Positions 18,135-26,417 of a DNA stretch of 64,000 bases are shown here, one piece after another. The position numbers and the translations under genes were made by a program. The notes under the pieces are model-generated. The model was not told the origin of the DNA. It saw nothing but the letters and a program-made list of their open reading frames with translations, and searched no databases. Where the stretch lies: NCBI RefSeq assembly GCF_000802235.1, contig NZ_JTDL01000098.1:1-64000 (forward strand). The letters are read 5' to 3'. This DNA comes from Sinomonas humi (GTDB lineage Bacteria; Actinomycetota; Actinomycetes; Actinomycetales; Micrococcaceae). Numbering within the stretch: the first letter of the stretch is position 1; each line of letters opens with the position of its first letter.

Positions 18135-18153
18135 TTAGGTGTGGCTAACCTAC
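18135..18153. promoter_or_regulatory. DtxR/IdeR-type iron box upstream of the iron ABC importer
   Basis: The 19-bp sequence TTAGGTGTGGCTAACCTAC matches the consensus TTAGGTTAGSCTAACCTAA at 16 of 19 positions by eye. It lies 107 bp before GTG 18260. Iron-loaded DtxR/IdeR binding here would repress the importer when iron is plentiful. The match is seen; the regulation is inferred. Confidence 0.75.
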
Positions 18154-18259
18154 AGTCGTTCTCGGAGGCAGCCGCCTCCACCCTCGACGTCGAAGCCTCA
18201 CCGCACCCTTCGGGCTGGCCCTCACGTGCCGGCCCTCGAAAGCTACGAAAGGACCTTCT

Positions 18260-19312
18260 GTGAAGATCCGTTCCCAGGCCCTCGCGGGCATCGCGATCGC
18301 CGCGGTTGCTGCGCTCGGCCTCTCGGCTTGCGGCAGCTCGCCCGGCTCGTCGTCCGGTTCGGCAGGGGCCACGGGCGGCCCCACCGACACCATCACGGTC
18401 TACAACGCGCAGCACCAGGAGCTCACGCAGGCGTGGGTTGATGCGTTCACGAAGCAGACCGGCATCAAGGTGAACATGCGCAACGGCGACGACACCGAGA
18501 TGGCCCAGCAGATCATCCAGGAGGGGAAGAACTCCCCGGCCGACGTCTTCCTCACCGAGAACTCGCCGGCCATGAGCGCCGTCGAAAACGCGGGCCTGCT
18601 CGGCGACCCGGGCTCACAGGCGATCGCGAACGTCCCGCAGGCCTACCGCCCGTCCACCGGCAAGTGGGTCGGCATCGCAGCGCGCTCGACCGTCCTCGCC
18701 TACAACAAGACCAAGGTCAAGGCGAGCGATCTCCCCAAGTCGATCATGGACTTGGCCGATGCCTCGTGGAAGGGCCGCTGGGGCGCCGCGCCCTCGGGCG
18801 CTGACTTCCAGGCCATCGTCTCCGCCATGCTCCAGCTCAAGGGCGAGAGTGCCACGCTCGACTGGCTCAAGGCCATGAAGGGCAACGCCAAGACCTACCA
18901 GGGGAACACGACCGCGATGAAGGCCGTCAACTCCGGTGAGATCGACGCCGCGGTCATCTACCACTACTACTGGTTCGGCGATCAGGCGAAGACCGGCGAG
19001 AACTCGAACAACGTGGGCCTCTACTACTTCAAGAACCAGGATCCGGGTGCCTTCGTCTCGGTCTCGGGCGGCGCCGTGCTCGCCTCGAGCAAGCACCAGA
19101 CGGCGGCTCAGAAGTTCCTCGCGTTTGTCACCGGCGCGGACGGGCAGAAGGTCCTCCAGACGGGCTCTTCGTTCGAATACCCGGTCGGCTCGGGAGTCGC
19201 CGCGAACCCGAAGCTCACCCCGCTCCAGGAGCTGCAGGCGCCGGCCGTCGACCCGGCGAAGCTCAACTCCCAGCAGGTCACCGACCTCATGACCCAGGCA
19301 GGACTGCTCTAG
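18260..19312 (+). CDS. Ferric-iron ABC transporter substrate-binding lipoprotein
   Basis: 350 aa. The signal peptide ends in the lipobox LSAC (Cys about residue 24), so the mature protein is membrane-anchored outside the cell. The periplasmic-type binding fold follows: ITVYNAQHQELTQAWVDAF, then ENSPAMSAVENAGLL. The IYHYYWF segment contains the adjacent tyrosines that ligate Fe3+ in FbpA/FutA-like proteins. Serine/glycine-rich spacer after the lipobox. First gene of a three-gene importer; only 3 bp separate it from the permease. Start is GTG with GAAAGGA upstream. Confidence 0.92.
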   Translation: MKIRSQALAGIAIAAVAALGLSACGSSPGSSSGSAGATGGPTDTITVYNAQHQELTQAWVDAFTKQTGIKVNMRNGDDTEMAQQIIQEGKNSPADVFLTENSPAMSAVENAGLLGDPGSQAIANVPQAYRPSTGKWVGIAARSTVLAYNKTKVKASDLPKSIMDLADASWKGRWGAAPSGADFQAIVSAMLQLKGESATLDWLKAMKGNAKTYQGNTTAMKAVNSGEIDAAVIYHYYWFGDQAKTGENSNNVGLYYFKNQDPGAFVSVSGGAVLASSKHQTAAQKFLAFVTGADGQKVLQTGSSFEYPVGSGVAANPKLTPLQELQAPAVDPAKLNSQQVTDLMTQAGLL

Positions 19313-19315
19313 ACC

Positions 19316-20932
19316 TTGTTGCAGACCACAGCTACCCCGGCACGCCGGAGCCCCTCAGCGGACGGAGGCACGCGCCTCCGCCCGCTGAGGGCTTTCCGCC
19401 CGGGGGCCAGAATCCGCTCCCTGCCGTGGACCGTCCTTGTGCTGAGCATCCTCATCGGCGCCCTCTCGCTCGTGCCGCTCGGCTTCGTCGTCGCGATGAC
19501 GATCGCAACGGGCTGGGACACCGCGATCGCGCTCATCGTGCGGCCGCGCGTCCTTGAGCTGCTCGGCAACACGATCTGGCTCGTGGTCATCACCGTGCCG
19601 CTGTGCCTTGTGATCGGCGTGGGCGGCGCTTGGCTCGTCGAGCGCACGAGGCTGCGCGCCCATCGCACCTGGGCCGTACTGCTCGCCGCCCCACTCGCGA
19701 TCCCGGCCTTCGTGAACGCCTATGCGTGGGTCTCCGTGGTCCCCTCGATGGCGGGGCTCGGCTGGGGCGTCTTCATCGCGACGCTCTCGTACTATCCGCT
19801 CGTCTACATCCCGGCCGCCGCTACGCTTGCTCGCCTCGACCCCGCGCTCGAGCAGTCCGCAGCCTCCCTCGGCCTCGGGCCGTGGAAGGTCTTCTTCCGC
19901 GTCGTCCTCCCTCAGCTTCGCATCGCCGTGACCGGCGGCGCGCTCCTCGTGGGCCTGCACCTCCTCTCCGAGTACGGCGCCTTCGCGATGATGCGCTTCA
20001 GCACGTTCACGACGGCGATCATGGAGCAGTACCGCTCGACGTTCAACGGCGCCGCCGGCAACATGCTCGCGAGCGTGCTCGTCGCCCTGTGCCTCGTCAT
20101 GCTCGTCTTCGAGGCCCGAGCCCGCGGCAACGCCCGCTACGCGAAACTCGGCTCCGGCGCGCAGGCGGCCCCGACGCGGGCACGCCTCGGGGCGTGGGAG
20201 CTGCCAGCCCAGCTGGGGCTCCTCGGGCTCGCTATCATCGCCCTCGGCGTCCCGCTCGCCGTGATCGGCCGTTGGCTCCTCGACGGCGGCGCGCAGATCT
20301 GGGAGACGGCCGACCTCGCCTCGGCCCTCGGCCAGAGCCTATGGCTCGGCCTCCTCGGCGCGCTCGCGACGACGGCCGCTGCCTTCCCGCTCTCGTGGCT
20401 CGCCGTGAGGTACCCCGGGTGGCTCAGCAAGTCGCTCGAGCTCGCGAACTACGTCACGAGCTCGATGCCCGGCATCGTCCTGGCCCTCGCGTTCGTTACC
20501 GTCGCGCTTCACGCCATCCCGGACATCTACCAGAGCACGCTCCTGCTGGTCATTGCGTACGTCCTGCTGTTCCTCCCCCGGGCGCTCGTGAGCCTGCGGG
20601 CCGGGCTCGCCCAGGCCCCGAAAGAGCTCGAGGAAGCCGCGAGGGCTCTAGGTCGGCGGCCGGCGGCTGCCTTCTTCCGCGTGACGCTGCGGCTCGCGGC
20701 TCCAGCGGCGGCCGGCGGCGCGGCGCTCGTCTTCCTTGCCGTCCTCAACGAGCTCACGGCGACGCTCCTGCTCGCCCCGACGGGCACCTCGACGCTCGCG
20801 ACGCAGTTCTGGAATCTCTCGAGCGGCATCGACTACACGGGCGCCGCCCCGTACGCGCTGCTCATGATCCTGCTCTCCGCACCCATGACCTACCTGTTGT
20901 TCCAGCAGTCGAAGAAGGCGGCCGGCCAGTGA
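19316..20932 (+). CDS. Ferric-iron ABC transporter permease, two fused permease units
   Basis: 538 aa with about twelve membrane helices in two homologous halves, as in FbpB. Each half carries an EAA-type loop: EQSAASLGLGPWKVFFRVVLP in the first half (EQSAASLGLGPWKVFFRVV) and ELEEAARALGRRPAAAFFRV in the second. The start is TTG 19316, just after the stop of the binding protein, with a weak ribosome site. The stop overlaps the ATPase start by 4 bp (GTGA). It forms the membrane channel for Fe3+ delivered by the lipoprotein. Confidence 0.92.
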   Translation: MLQTTATPARRSPSADGGTRLRPLRAFRPGARIRSLPWTVLVLSILIGALSLVPLGFVVAMTIATGWDTAIALIVRPRVLELLGNTIWLVVITVPLCLVIGVGGAWLVERTRLRAHRTWAVLLAAPLAIPAFVNAYAWVSVVPSMAGLGWGVFIATLSYYPLVYIPAAATLARLDPALEQSAASLGLGPWKVFFRVVLPQLRIAVTGGALLVGLHLLSEYGAFAMMRFSTFTTAIMEQYRSTFNGAAGNMLASVLVALCLVMLVFEARARGNARYAKLGSGAQAAPTRARLGAWELPAQLGLLGLAIIALGVPLAVIGRWLLDGGAQIWETADLASALGQSLWLGLLGALATTAAAFPLSWLAVRYPGWLSKSLELANYVTSSMPGIVLALAFVTVALHAIPDIYQSTLLLVIAYVLLFLPRALVSLRAGLAQAPKELEEAARALGRRPAAAFFRVTLRLAAPAAAGGAALVFLAVLNELTATLLLAPTGTSTLATQFWNLSSGIDYTGAAPYALLMILLSAPMTYLLFQQSKKAAGQ

Positions 20933-22122
20933 CCGAACAGAGCCCCACCCCCACCTCGGCCTCCCGGCTTCCCGAGCCGCGCATCGCGCGGTCCATCGCG
21001 GACACGGCGAACCATCACCTTGAGATCGACGAGGTCACCAAGACGTTCGGGCGTCAGCAGGTCCTCAAGGGCATCAACCTGCACGTCGCGCGGGGAGGCA
21101 CGACGGCGATCGTCGGCCCGTCCGGGTCGGGCAAGACGACGCTCCTTCGCCTCATCGCGGGATTCGAGGCCCCCGACACGGGCCAGATCAGGCTCGACGG
21201 GCGCGTGGTCGCCGGCGACACGTGGGTGCCCGCGCATCGGCGGAACGTGGGCTACGTGGCCCAGGACGGCGCGCTCTTCCCCCACCTGACCGTGGGCCAG
21301 AACATCGCGTTCGGGCTCGACAAGGCGCACGGCGGGTCACGCAAGCAGATCGCGGCGCGGGTCGAGGAACTCCTCGACATGGTCGCCCTCGACGGCTCCT
21401 ATGCGAAGCGCCGCCCCCATCAGCTCTCCGGCGGCCAGCAGCAGCGCATTGCCCTTGCGAGGGCCATGGCGCGCAGGCCCGAGGTCATGCTCCTCGACGA
21501 GCCGTTCTCAGCGCTCGACGCCGGCCTGCGGGTCGCGACGCGGCGTGCAGTGGCGAAGGTGCTCGCCAAAGCCGGGGTGACCACGATCCTCGTGACCCAC
21601 GACCAAGCCGAGGCCCTCAGCTTCGCCGACCAGGTCGCCGTCATGCGCGGCGGGAAGCTCGCCCAGATCGGCAACCCCTTCGTCGTGTACACGCGCCCCG
21701 CGGACCGGGCGACCGCGGAATTCCTCGGCGACGCCGTCATCCTCGACGCATGGCTCGAGGGCAGCCTCGCGATGTGCTCGCTCGGCCCGGTCCCAGTGCG
21801 GCACCCAACCGCGCAGGGCCACGTTCAGATCATGCTGCGGCCGGAGCAAATTCGAATTGCAGCGGAATCGCCCATTCATGGGACTGTGCTGGACTGGGAC
21901 TATTTCGGCCCCGAGTCGTCGGTACGGATCAAGCTCGCCGATCGGCCCTGGGACCAGCCTATTCACCCGGGCCTTCCCGGCGGGGGCGAGGTCATCACGA
22001 TCCGCCACTGGAACGCCGCAATGGCACGCAAAGGCATGGACCTCGCGCTCAAGGTCATCGGAGAGGGCGTCGCGTTCCCACTCGGGGAACCCTCGACGGG
22101 CGTGAGCACTCTCGCTGAGTGA
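20929..22122 (+). CDS. Ferric-iron ABC transporter ATP-binding protein
   Basis: 397 aa from GTG 20929, overlapping the permease stop. Walker A GPSGSGKTT, Q-loop near YVAQDGALFPHLTVGQNI, signature LSGGQQQRIALARA, Walker B VMLLDEPFSALD and H-loop LVTHDQAEA are all intact. The C-terminal 130 residues form a TOBE-like regulatory domain (MLRPEQIRIAAESPIHGTVL). It powers Fe3+ import by the two preceding gene products. An upstream extension of the same frame through the permease is a shadow. Confidence 0.93.
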   Translation: MTEQSPTPTSASRLPEPRIARSIADTANHHLEIDEVTKTFGRQQVLKGINLHVARGGTTAIVGPSGSGKTTLLRLIAGFEAPDTGQIRLDGRVVAGDTWVPAHRRNVGYVAQDGALFPHLTVGQNIAFGLDKAHGGSRKQIAARVEELLDMVALDGSYAKRRPHQLSGGQQQRIALARAMARRPEVMLLDEPFSALDAGLRVATRRAVAKVLAKAGVTTILVTHDQAEALSFADQVAVMRGGKLAQIGNPFVVYTRPADRATAEFLGDAVILDAWLEGSLAMCSLGPVPVRHPTAQGHVQIMLRPEQIRIAAESPIHGTVLDWDYFGPESSVRIKLADRPWDQPIHPGLPGGGEVITIRHWNAAMARKGMDLALKVIGEGVAFPLGEPSTGVSTLAE

Positions 22123-22125
22123 GCC

Positions 22126-22359
22126 CTAGCCGCCCCACACGTCGCCGGCGAGGAGCCGAGCTGCCTCAGCGCGCGCGTGCTCGTCGCCCAGGCCGGCCTT
22201 CCGCAGATCTGCTACGAGGTGCTCCCACAGGCGCAGGGAGGAGAGCTCGTGCCGTTCCGGCCGGAGGACTCGGAGGCGGCCCCTCTCCGAGCTGGCCCGC
22301 GACGTCTTCTGTTCCGACCGGGCGGCGGATGAGCTGGCACCTTGTGCTCTGGAGTGCAT
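22126..22359 (-). CDS. Possible small hypothetical protein; region of uncertain coding
   Basis: The 409 bp between the iron ATPase and the MBL gene (22123-22531) hold no clear gene. The best candidate is this 77-codon minus-strand frame whose C-terminal half (RLRVLRPERHELSSLRLWEH, ADLRKAGLGDEHARAEAARL) looks protein-like. The N-terminal part does not, and its ribosome site (GGGAA at -12) is weak. A second minus frame just upstream (about 22310-22470) also reads like protein (ELWVIIEEHLEQWDGHDGVP), so a single gene broken by a frameshift is possible. Not recognised. Confidence 0.3.
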   Translation of the reverse strand: MHSRAQGASSSAARSEQKTSRASSERGRLRVLRPERHELSSLRLWEHLVADLRKAGLGDEHARAEAARLLAGDVWGG

Positions 22360-22531
22360 TGTTGCTGTTCCCGTCAATAGCGACGCGCGGCACGCCGTCG
22401 TGCCCGTCCCATTGCTCGAGATGTTCCTCAATGATTACCCATAATTCGCCTTCTGGAAACCGGGCTTGAGTTGCCTTCGTTCTCGTCGCCTGTCTCGCTT
22501 GGCTCGTTTGCCTCTCGCTAGGCTGTTCCCT

Positions 22532-23353
22532 GTGACTGAATCGCAGCCCTCGCTTTGGGTCCAGAGTTCCGAGCTCACCCGTTATCGTCTGGCCCCCAAC
22601 CCGGGCCCGATGAGTCTGGACGGGACGAATTCCTACGTCATTTCCGGCGCGAGCGCCGCCGCAGCGGGAGGCGCGGACGCCACCCACGAACCGCCCGTCG
22701 TCGTCGTGGACCCCGGCCCCCTCGAGGCGACCCATCTCCGCGAACTCGCCGCGGCCGGGCGCGTGGAGCTCGTACTCATCACGCACCACCACTCAGACCA
22801 CACCGAGGGCTCCGAGGAGTTCCATCGGATCACCGGGGCGCCCGTCCGGGCGCTCGACGGGTCCCTGTGCTTCGCCGCCCCGCCGCTCACTGACGGCGAG
22901 ATCATCGAGGCTGCGGGAGTTCGGATCGAGGTGCTCGCGACGCCGGGGCACACGGCCGATTCGGTGTCACTGCTCCTCCCCGACGACGGCGACCACGGAT
23001 CCGTCCTCACGGGCGACACGATCCTGGGCCGCGGCACCACCGTCATCGCGTACCCCGACGGCCGACTGGGCGACTATCTCGCGTCCCTCCGCCGCCTCGA
23101 GGCTCTCGGGCCGAAGACGGTGCTCCCCGCACACGGGCCGGTCCTGCCAGACCTCGGCGAGATCGCGCGGGCATATGCCGCCCACCGCGAGGAACGTCTG
23201 GCCCAGATCCGCGCGGCCCTTTCGAGCCTCGGGGCGGAGGCGCCGGTCGGTGCGGTCACAGACCTCGTCTATGCCGACGTCGACACGTCGGTCCGCAGCG
23301 CTGCCGAGACCTCCGTCGCGGCCCAGCTGGACTATCTCCGCGGCTGGGCGTGA
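22532..23353 (+). CDS. Metallo-beta-lactamase-fold hydrolase (LACTB2-like)
   Basis: 273 aa from GTG 22532 (VTESQPSLW); ATG-like starts further 5' lie in unlikely sequence. Metal ligands: THHHSDH (HxHxDH), the distal His in ATPGHTADS, Asp in LTGDTILG, and His in LPAHGPVLPD. The C-terminal helical region (AAHREERLAQIRAAL) matches LACTB2/RNase-type MBL proteins, which act as endoribonucleases or hydrolases. The substrate is not determined by the sequence. Confidence 0.88.
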   Translation: MTESQPSLWVQSSELTRYRLAPNPGPMSLDGTNSYVISGASAAAAGGADATHEPPVVVVDPGPLEATHLRELAAAGRVELVLITHHHSDHTEGSEEFHRITGAPVRALDGSLCFAAPPLTDGEIIEAAGVRIEVLATPGHTADSVSLLLPDDGDHGSVLTGDTILGRGTTVIAYPDGRLGDYLASLRRLEALGPKTVLPAHGPVLPDLGEIARAYAAHREERLAQIRAALSSLGAEAPVGAVTDLVYADVDTSVRSAAETSVAAQLDYLRGWA

Positions 23354-23360
23354 GCTCGCC

Positions 23361-23645
23361 TCACCAGACCGAGAAGTGGCGGAATTCCCCGGTCGCAGGG
23401 CCGATCGAGGCCTCGACCCCCTCGACCCGTCCCGGAGTCTCGCCTGACTGGAGCCACCTGAGGAACTGCTCGACGTCGTCGCGATTCCCCTCGGCCACGA
23501 TCTCAACGGTCCCGTCCAGCCTGTTTCCGGCGCTGCCCACGAGGCCGAGCCTGTTCGCCTCGCCTCGCGTCCAATAGCGGAAACCGACGCCCTGGACCAT
23601 GCCCTTGACGGTCGCGTGCAGCCGCGCCTCGGGTACGTGTGACAT
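23361..23645 (-). CDS. acyP: Acylphosphatase
   Basis: 94 aa, full family length. KGMVQGVGFRYWTRGEA contains the phosphate-cradle VQGVGFR with catalytic Arg. GSAGNRLDGTVEIVAEG contains the catalytic Asn (usually WVRNxxDGxVE; here SAGNRLDG). The fold hydrolyses carboxyl phosphates such as acetyl phosphate or 1,3-bisphosphoglycerate. It lies 5 bp upstream of the YdeI-like gene stop in the same orientation order (the YdeI-like gene precedes it in transcription only by overlap of direction, both minus strand), so the two may be co-transcribed. Confidence 0.95.
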   Translation of the reverse strand: MSHVPEARLHATVKGMVQGVGFRYWTRGEANRLGLVGSAGNRLDGTVEIVAEGNRDDVEQFLRWLQSGETPGRVEGVEASIGPATGEFRHFSVW

Positions 23646-23650
23646 GAGAA

Positions 23651-24250
23651 CTAGTTCCTCTCAGCGCGGCTCTTCTGGGGGTGGACTGTCTCACCGCGGG
23701 CGAGCATGTCCACGAATTGGGCGATCTTCTTTGCCCTCGTCTCCGGTTTCTTCACCGACTCCGTGCGGTAGATAAGCGCATAGCGGTTGACTGCGGTGAG
23801 CTGTTCGAACATCTCCTGAGCGGCGGGATTCGCCGCGATCGCGGCGGCCAGATCCGGGGGAACCTCGGCAGATGCCTGGCCCGCATACGCCGCCTCCCAG
23901 CGACCGTCGGCCTTCGCGGCATCGACGACGGCGCGGCCCGCGTCAGTCATGAGGCCAGCCTTCTCGAGCCGCTCGACGTTGGCCACGTTGAGCTTCGACC
24001 ACTTGCTCTTCGGCCCGCGAGGCGTGAACCGGGTGACGTAGCTGCCCTCGTCGCGGCGCCCGATCTGCCCGTCCACCCAGCCGAAGCACAGAGCGTGGTC
24101 GAGGGCGTCCGCGAAGGTCAGGCCGGTGACAGAACCGCCCTTCTTGTGCTGCACGAGCCACACGCCGGGGCTCGTGGCGTGGTTCTGCGCGAGCCACGCC
24201 CGCCAGGCAGCGGCGTCGGGAAGAAGCAGCTCGGGCAATTCGATGGCCAT
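23651..24250 (-). CDS. YdeI/OmdA-family protein
   Basis: 199 aa from ATG 24250. Typical features: WRAWLAQNHATSPGVWLVQHKK, given as WRAWLAQNHATSPGVWLVQ, then the core FADALDHALCFGWVDGQIGR and SYVTRFTPRGPKSKWSKLN, and the C-terminal VNRYALIYRTESVKKPETRA, RAKKIAQFVDMLARGE. The family (YdeI/OmpD-associated, 'bacteriocin protection' in some annotations) has no firmly known biochemical role. Transcribed toward acyP with a 5-bp gap. Confidence 0.85.
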   Translation of the reverse strand: MAIELPELLLPDAAAWRAWLAQNHATSPGVWLVQHKKGGSVTGLTFADALDHALCFGWVDGQIGRRDEGSYVTRFTPRGPKSKWSKLNVANVERLEKAGLMTDAGRAVVDAAKADGRWEAAYAGQASAEVPPDLAAAIAANPAAQEMFEQLTAVNRYALIYRTESVKKPETRAKKIAQFVDMLARGETVHPQKSRAERN

Positions 24251-24356
24251 GGGCCTCAGAATAAGGGTTGGGGGACGCAGCTGAGGAGGACGCCAGCCCA
24301 CGTCGACGCCGCCGTCATCGGGGACATCGTCGATTGGATGCTGTAGAAACTTACCT

Positions 24357-24896
24357 ATGGCAGTGCGCACACCCGACCCCTACCCTGGCTGGCTCTCCCC
24401 TGAGGATCTCTACGAAGCCAGAAACCGCCTGCCGATGCTGTACGTCGAGGCGGTGCCTGTGCGCCTCGACCCTCTGGGCTACGTCAACGAGGTCGGCCTG
24501 CTCCTCCAAGCCGACGACGAGGGCAACATGATGCGCACGCTCGTCTCGGGCCGGGTCCTCTACAAGGAGACCATTCGAGCGGCGCTCCTCCGGCACCTCG
24601 AGAAGGATCTCGGTCCCCTCGCACTCCCCCAGCTTCCCGTGAGCCCGGTGCCGTTCACCGTCGTCGAATACTTCCCCTCGCCATCCCAGACCGGGTTCAC
24701 GGACGAGCGGCAGCACGCCGTCGCCCTTGCGTACGTCATCCCGGTCGCGGGTGAGTGCCAGCCCCGGCAGGATGCGCTCGAGCTCACGTGGATGTCTCCG
24801 TCCGACGTGCTGAGCGGGCCCGTCCAGGCCGAATTCATGGGCGGCCGCGGCGAGCTCGTGCGGCAGGCGCTTGCGTTCGCGGGCGTGGCCGGCTGA
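24357..24896 (+). CDS. Nudix-related protein (DUF4916-like)
   Basis: 179 aa. The N-terminus MAVRTPDPYPGWLSPEDLYE and the block GYVNEVGLLLQADDEGNMMR, LVSGRVLYKETIRAALLRHL match the actinobacterial Nudix-like DUF4916 family. The canonical Nudix box GX5EX7REUXEEXGU is not complete, so hydrolase activity is doubtful. The C-terminus ends in an ELTWMSPSDVLSG segment as in Nudix folds. Single gene, divergent from the YdeI-like gene with 106 bp between. Confidence 0.75.
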   Translation: MAVRTPDPYPGWLSPEDLYEARNRLPMLYVEAVPVRLDPLGYVNEVGLLLQADDEGNMMRTLVSGRVLYKETIRAALLRHLEKDLGPLALPQLPVSPVPFTVVEYFPSPSQTGFTDERQHAVALAYVIPVAGECQPRQDALELTWMSPSDVLSGPVQAEFMGGRGELVRQALAFAGVAG

Positions 24897-24997
24897 TCGT
24901 GCTCTAGCGGACGCGGCCTATGGCGCGCCTCGGAGGGACCGTTACCGGACCTTTATAGACTGGGGCGCGGACCGACAGCGACTTGGAGGACTCCGCC

Positions 24998-26395
24998 ATG
25001 CAGTACCGCCCAGATTCTGAGCCCAGCGGGTCGAACCCCCACGCGCTCGAGAACTTCCGATCGATCGACGCCTCCGAGCTGCGGCCCGGGCACCGGCTCG
25101 TGCTTCCCGACGGTGAGGGCACGGCCGAGATCATCGAGATCGACACGGTCCTCGACGACTACGACAACCCCGCCCTCTACTTCGCGATCCTCGACAACCA
25201 CCTCAACCTGCGCGTCGCGCACGGCACGTCTGCGCGGATCGTCGCCCCCCGCCCGAGCCGCCCTGCCGACCTCCTGTTCTCCGGTCCTGCGGCGACCGGG
25301 CCTGAAAAGGGTGGGCCAGAGAAGGCTCGGGGCGAGAAGGGTGGGCCGGAGAAGGCGCGGGGCGAGAAGGCCGGGCGAGAGAAGGCGCGGGCCGGGTCTG
25401 CGGACGAGGACAAGGGCCCGTTCGATCCCGCCTATGCTGCGATTTGGGGCGGCGAAGCGGCCGACGGCGATCTCCGGACGCAGGCCGAGGGGCGCCACTT
25501 CCAGAGCTACCCGTTGGAGAACCAGGGGCAGCCAGACAACGGCCGTGCGGACGACGACGGCCCGGCTGCACGCGACGGCGGCCCGGACGACGGCGGCCCG
25601 GACGACGGCGGCTCGGCTGCACGCGACGACGGCCCGGCGACGGACGAATCAGCTGGGGGCGCCGCGGAAGCCGACGGGGGCGAACCCGAGCGCAGGGAGA
25701 CGACCATCACGCTCGACACGGGGGACGTCGTCGTCGTTCCCGGCAAGGCCCGCGTGTCGACGGGAGGCCCCTCCCCGGCCCAGCTCCGACTCATCCCGCA
25801 GCTCGAGGGGCATCCCGAGGATCTCATCCGGCATATCGACGCGGTACACCCCGGACGGCACGCGATCCACGAGCTGTGCGAGCGGCTCGGGAAAGGCATC
25901 AACACGAAGTCAGGCGCGTGCCTCCAGGATCTGCGGGAGCTCGCCTACGAGCTCTACGTGAGCCAGAACGACCCCGAGAACGCGCAGAAGGTAGCCGACC
26001 TGCTCGCCGTCGTGCCCTTCGACGGCAACCCGGGGCGGTGGGCGTCGGTCGAGTCCGGTCTCGCATTGGCCGCCCACCTCGCCCGCGAGCGGGGCGAGGA
26101 CGCGCGGGCGGCCGTGTACTCCGAACTGCTCCGTGCCCCAGAGACGGCAGAGAAGGACCCATTCCGCGCCCAGATGGCCGCCCGCGTCCGGCAGCGGACC
26201 CTCAACGAGCCCAACCTCTACGACAAGGAGGTCTCCCGGGCCGCGGAGACCGGCGACGAGGCGGAGGAACACAGCTGGCGGATCCTGCGGCTCGACACAC
26301 TGCTGCACCTCCGCGCCCATGGGGGCTCGGAAGCGTTCGACGGCGCCGAGCTCGATCGCCGGATCAGGATCGAGCTCGACGCCGTCAAGCGGTGA
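24998..26395 (+). CDS. Conserved hypothetical protein with two folded ends and a repetitive middle
   Basis: 465 aa from ATG 24998 (GGAGG nine bases upstream; a TTG at 24983 overlaps that site). The N-terminal 75 residues form a small beta-rich domain (LRPGHRLVLPDGEGTAEIIE). Residues about 80-240 are low complexity: GPEKARGEK repeats (25310-25395) and DDGGPDDGGP repeats (25570-25640). The C-terminal 210 residues are helical (HPEDLIRHIDAVHPGRHAIH, ELAYELYVSQNDPENAQKVA) and look TPR-like. It resembles Micrococcaceae DUF6707 proteins, but I am unsure of that name. Function unknown. Confidence 0.65.
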   Translation: MQYRPDSEPSGSNPHALENFRSIDASELRPGHRLVLPDGEGTAEIIEIDTVLDDYDNPALYFAILDNHLNLRVAHGTSARIVAPRPSRPADLLFSGPAATGPEKGGPEKARGEKGGPEKARGEKAGREKARAGSADEDKGPFDPAYAAIWGGEAADGDLRTQAEGRHFQSYPLENQGQPDNGRADDDGPAARDGGPDDGGPDDGGSAARDDGPATDESAGGAAEADGGEPERRETTITLDTGDVVVVPGKARVSTGGPSPAQLRLIPQLEGHPEDLIRHIDAVHPGRHAIHELCERLGKGINTKSGACLQDLRELAYELYVSQNDPENAQKVADLLAVVPFDGNPGRWASVESGLALAAHLARERGEDARAAVYSELLRAPETAEKDPFRAQMAARVRQRTLNEPNLYDKEVSRAAETGDEAEEHSWRILRLDTLLHLRAHGGSEAFDGAELDRRIRIELDAVKR

Positions 26396-26417
26396 GGGTG
26401 CGTGGCCCCGGAGTCGG

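Noticed and set aside
19603-20928. Upstream extension of the ABC ATPase frame
   Set aside because: It overlaps the permease gene in another frame and lacks conserved sequence. The true start is GTG 20929.
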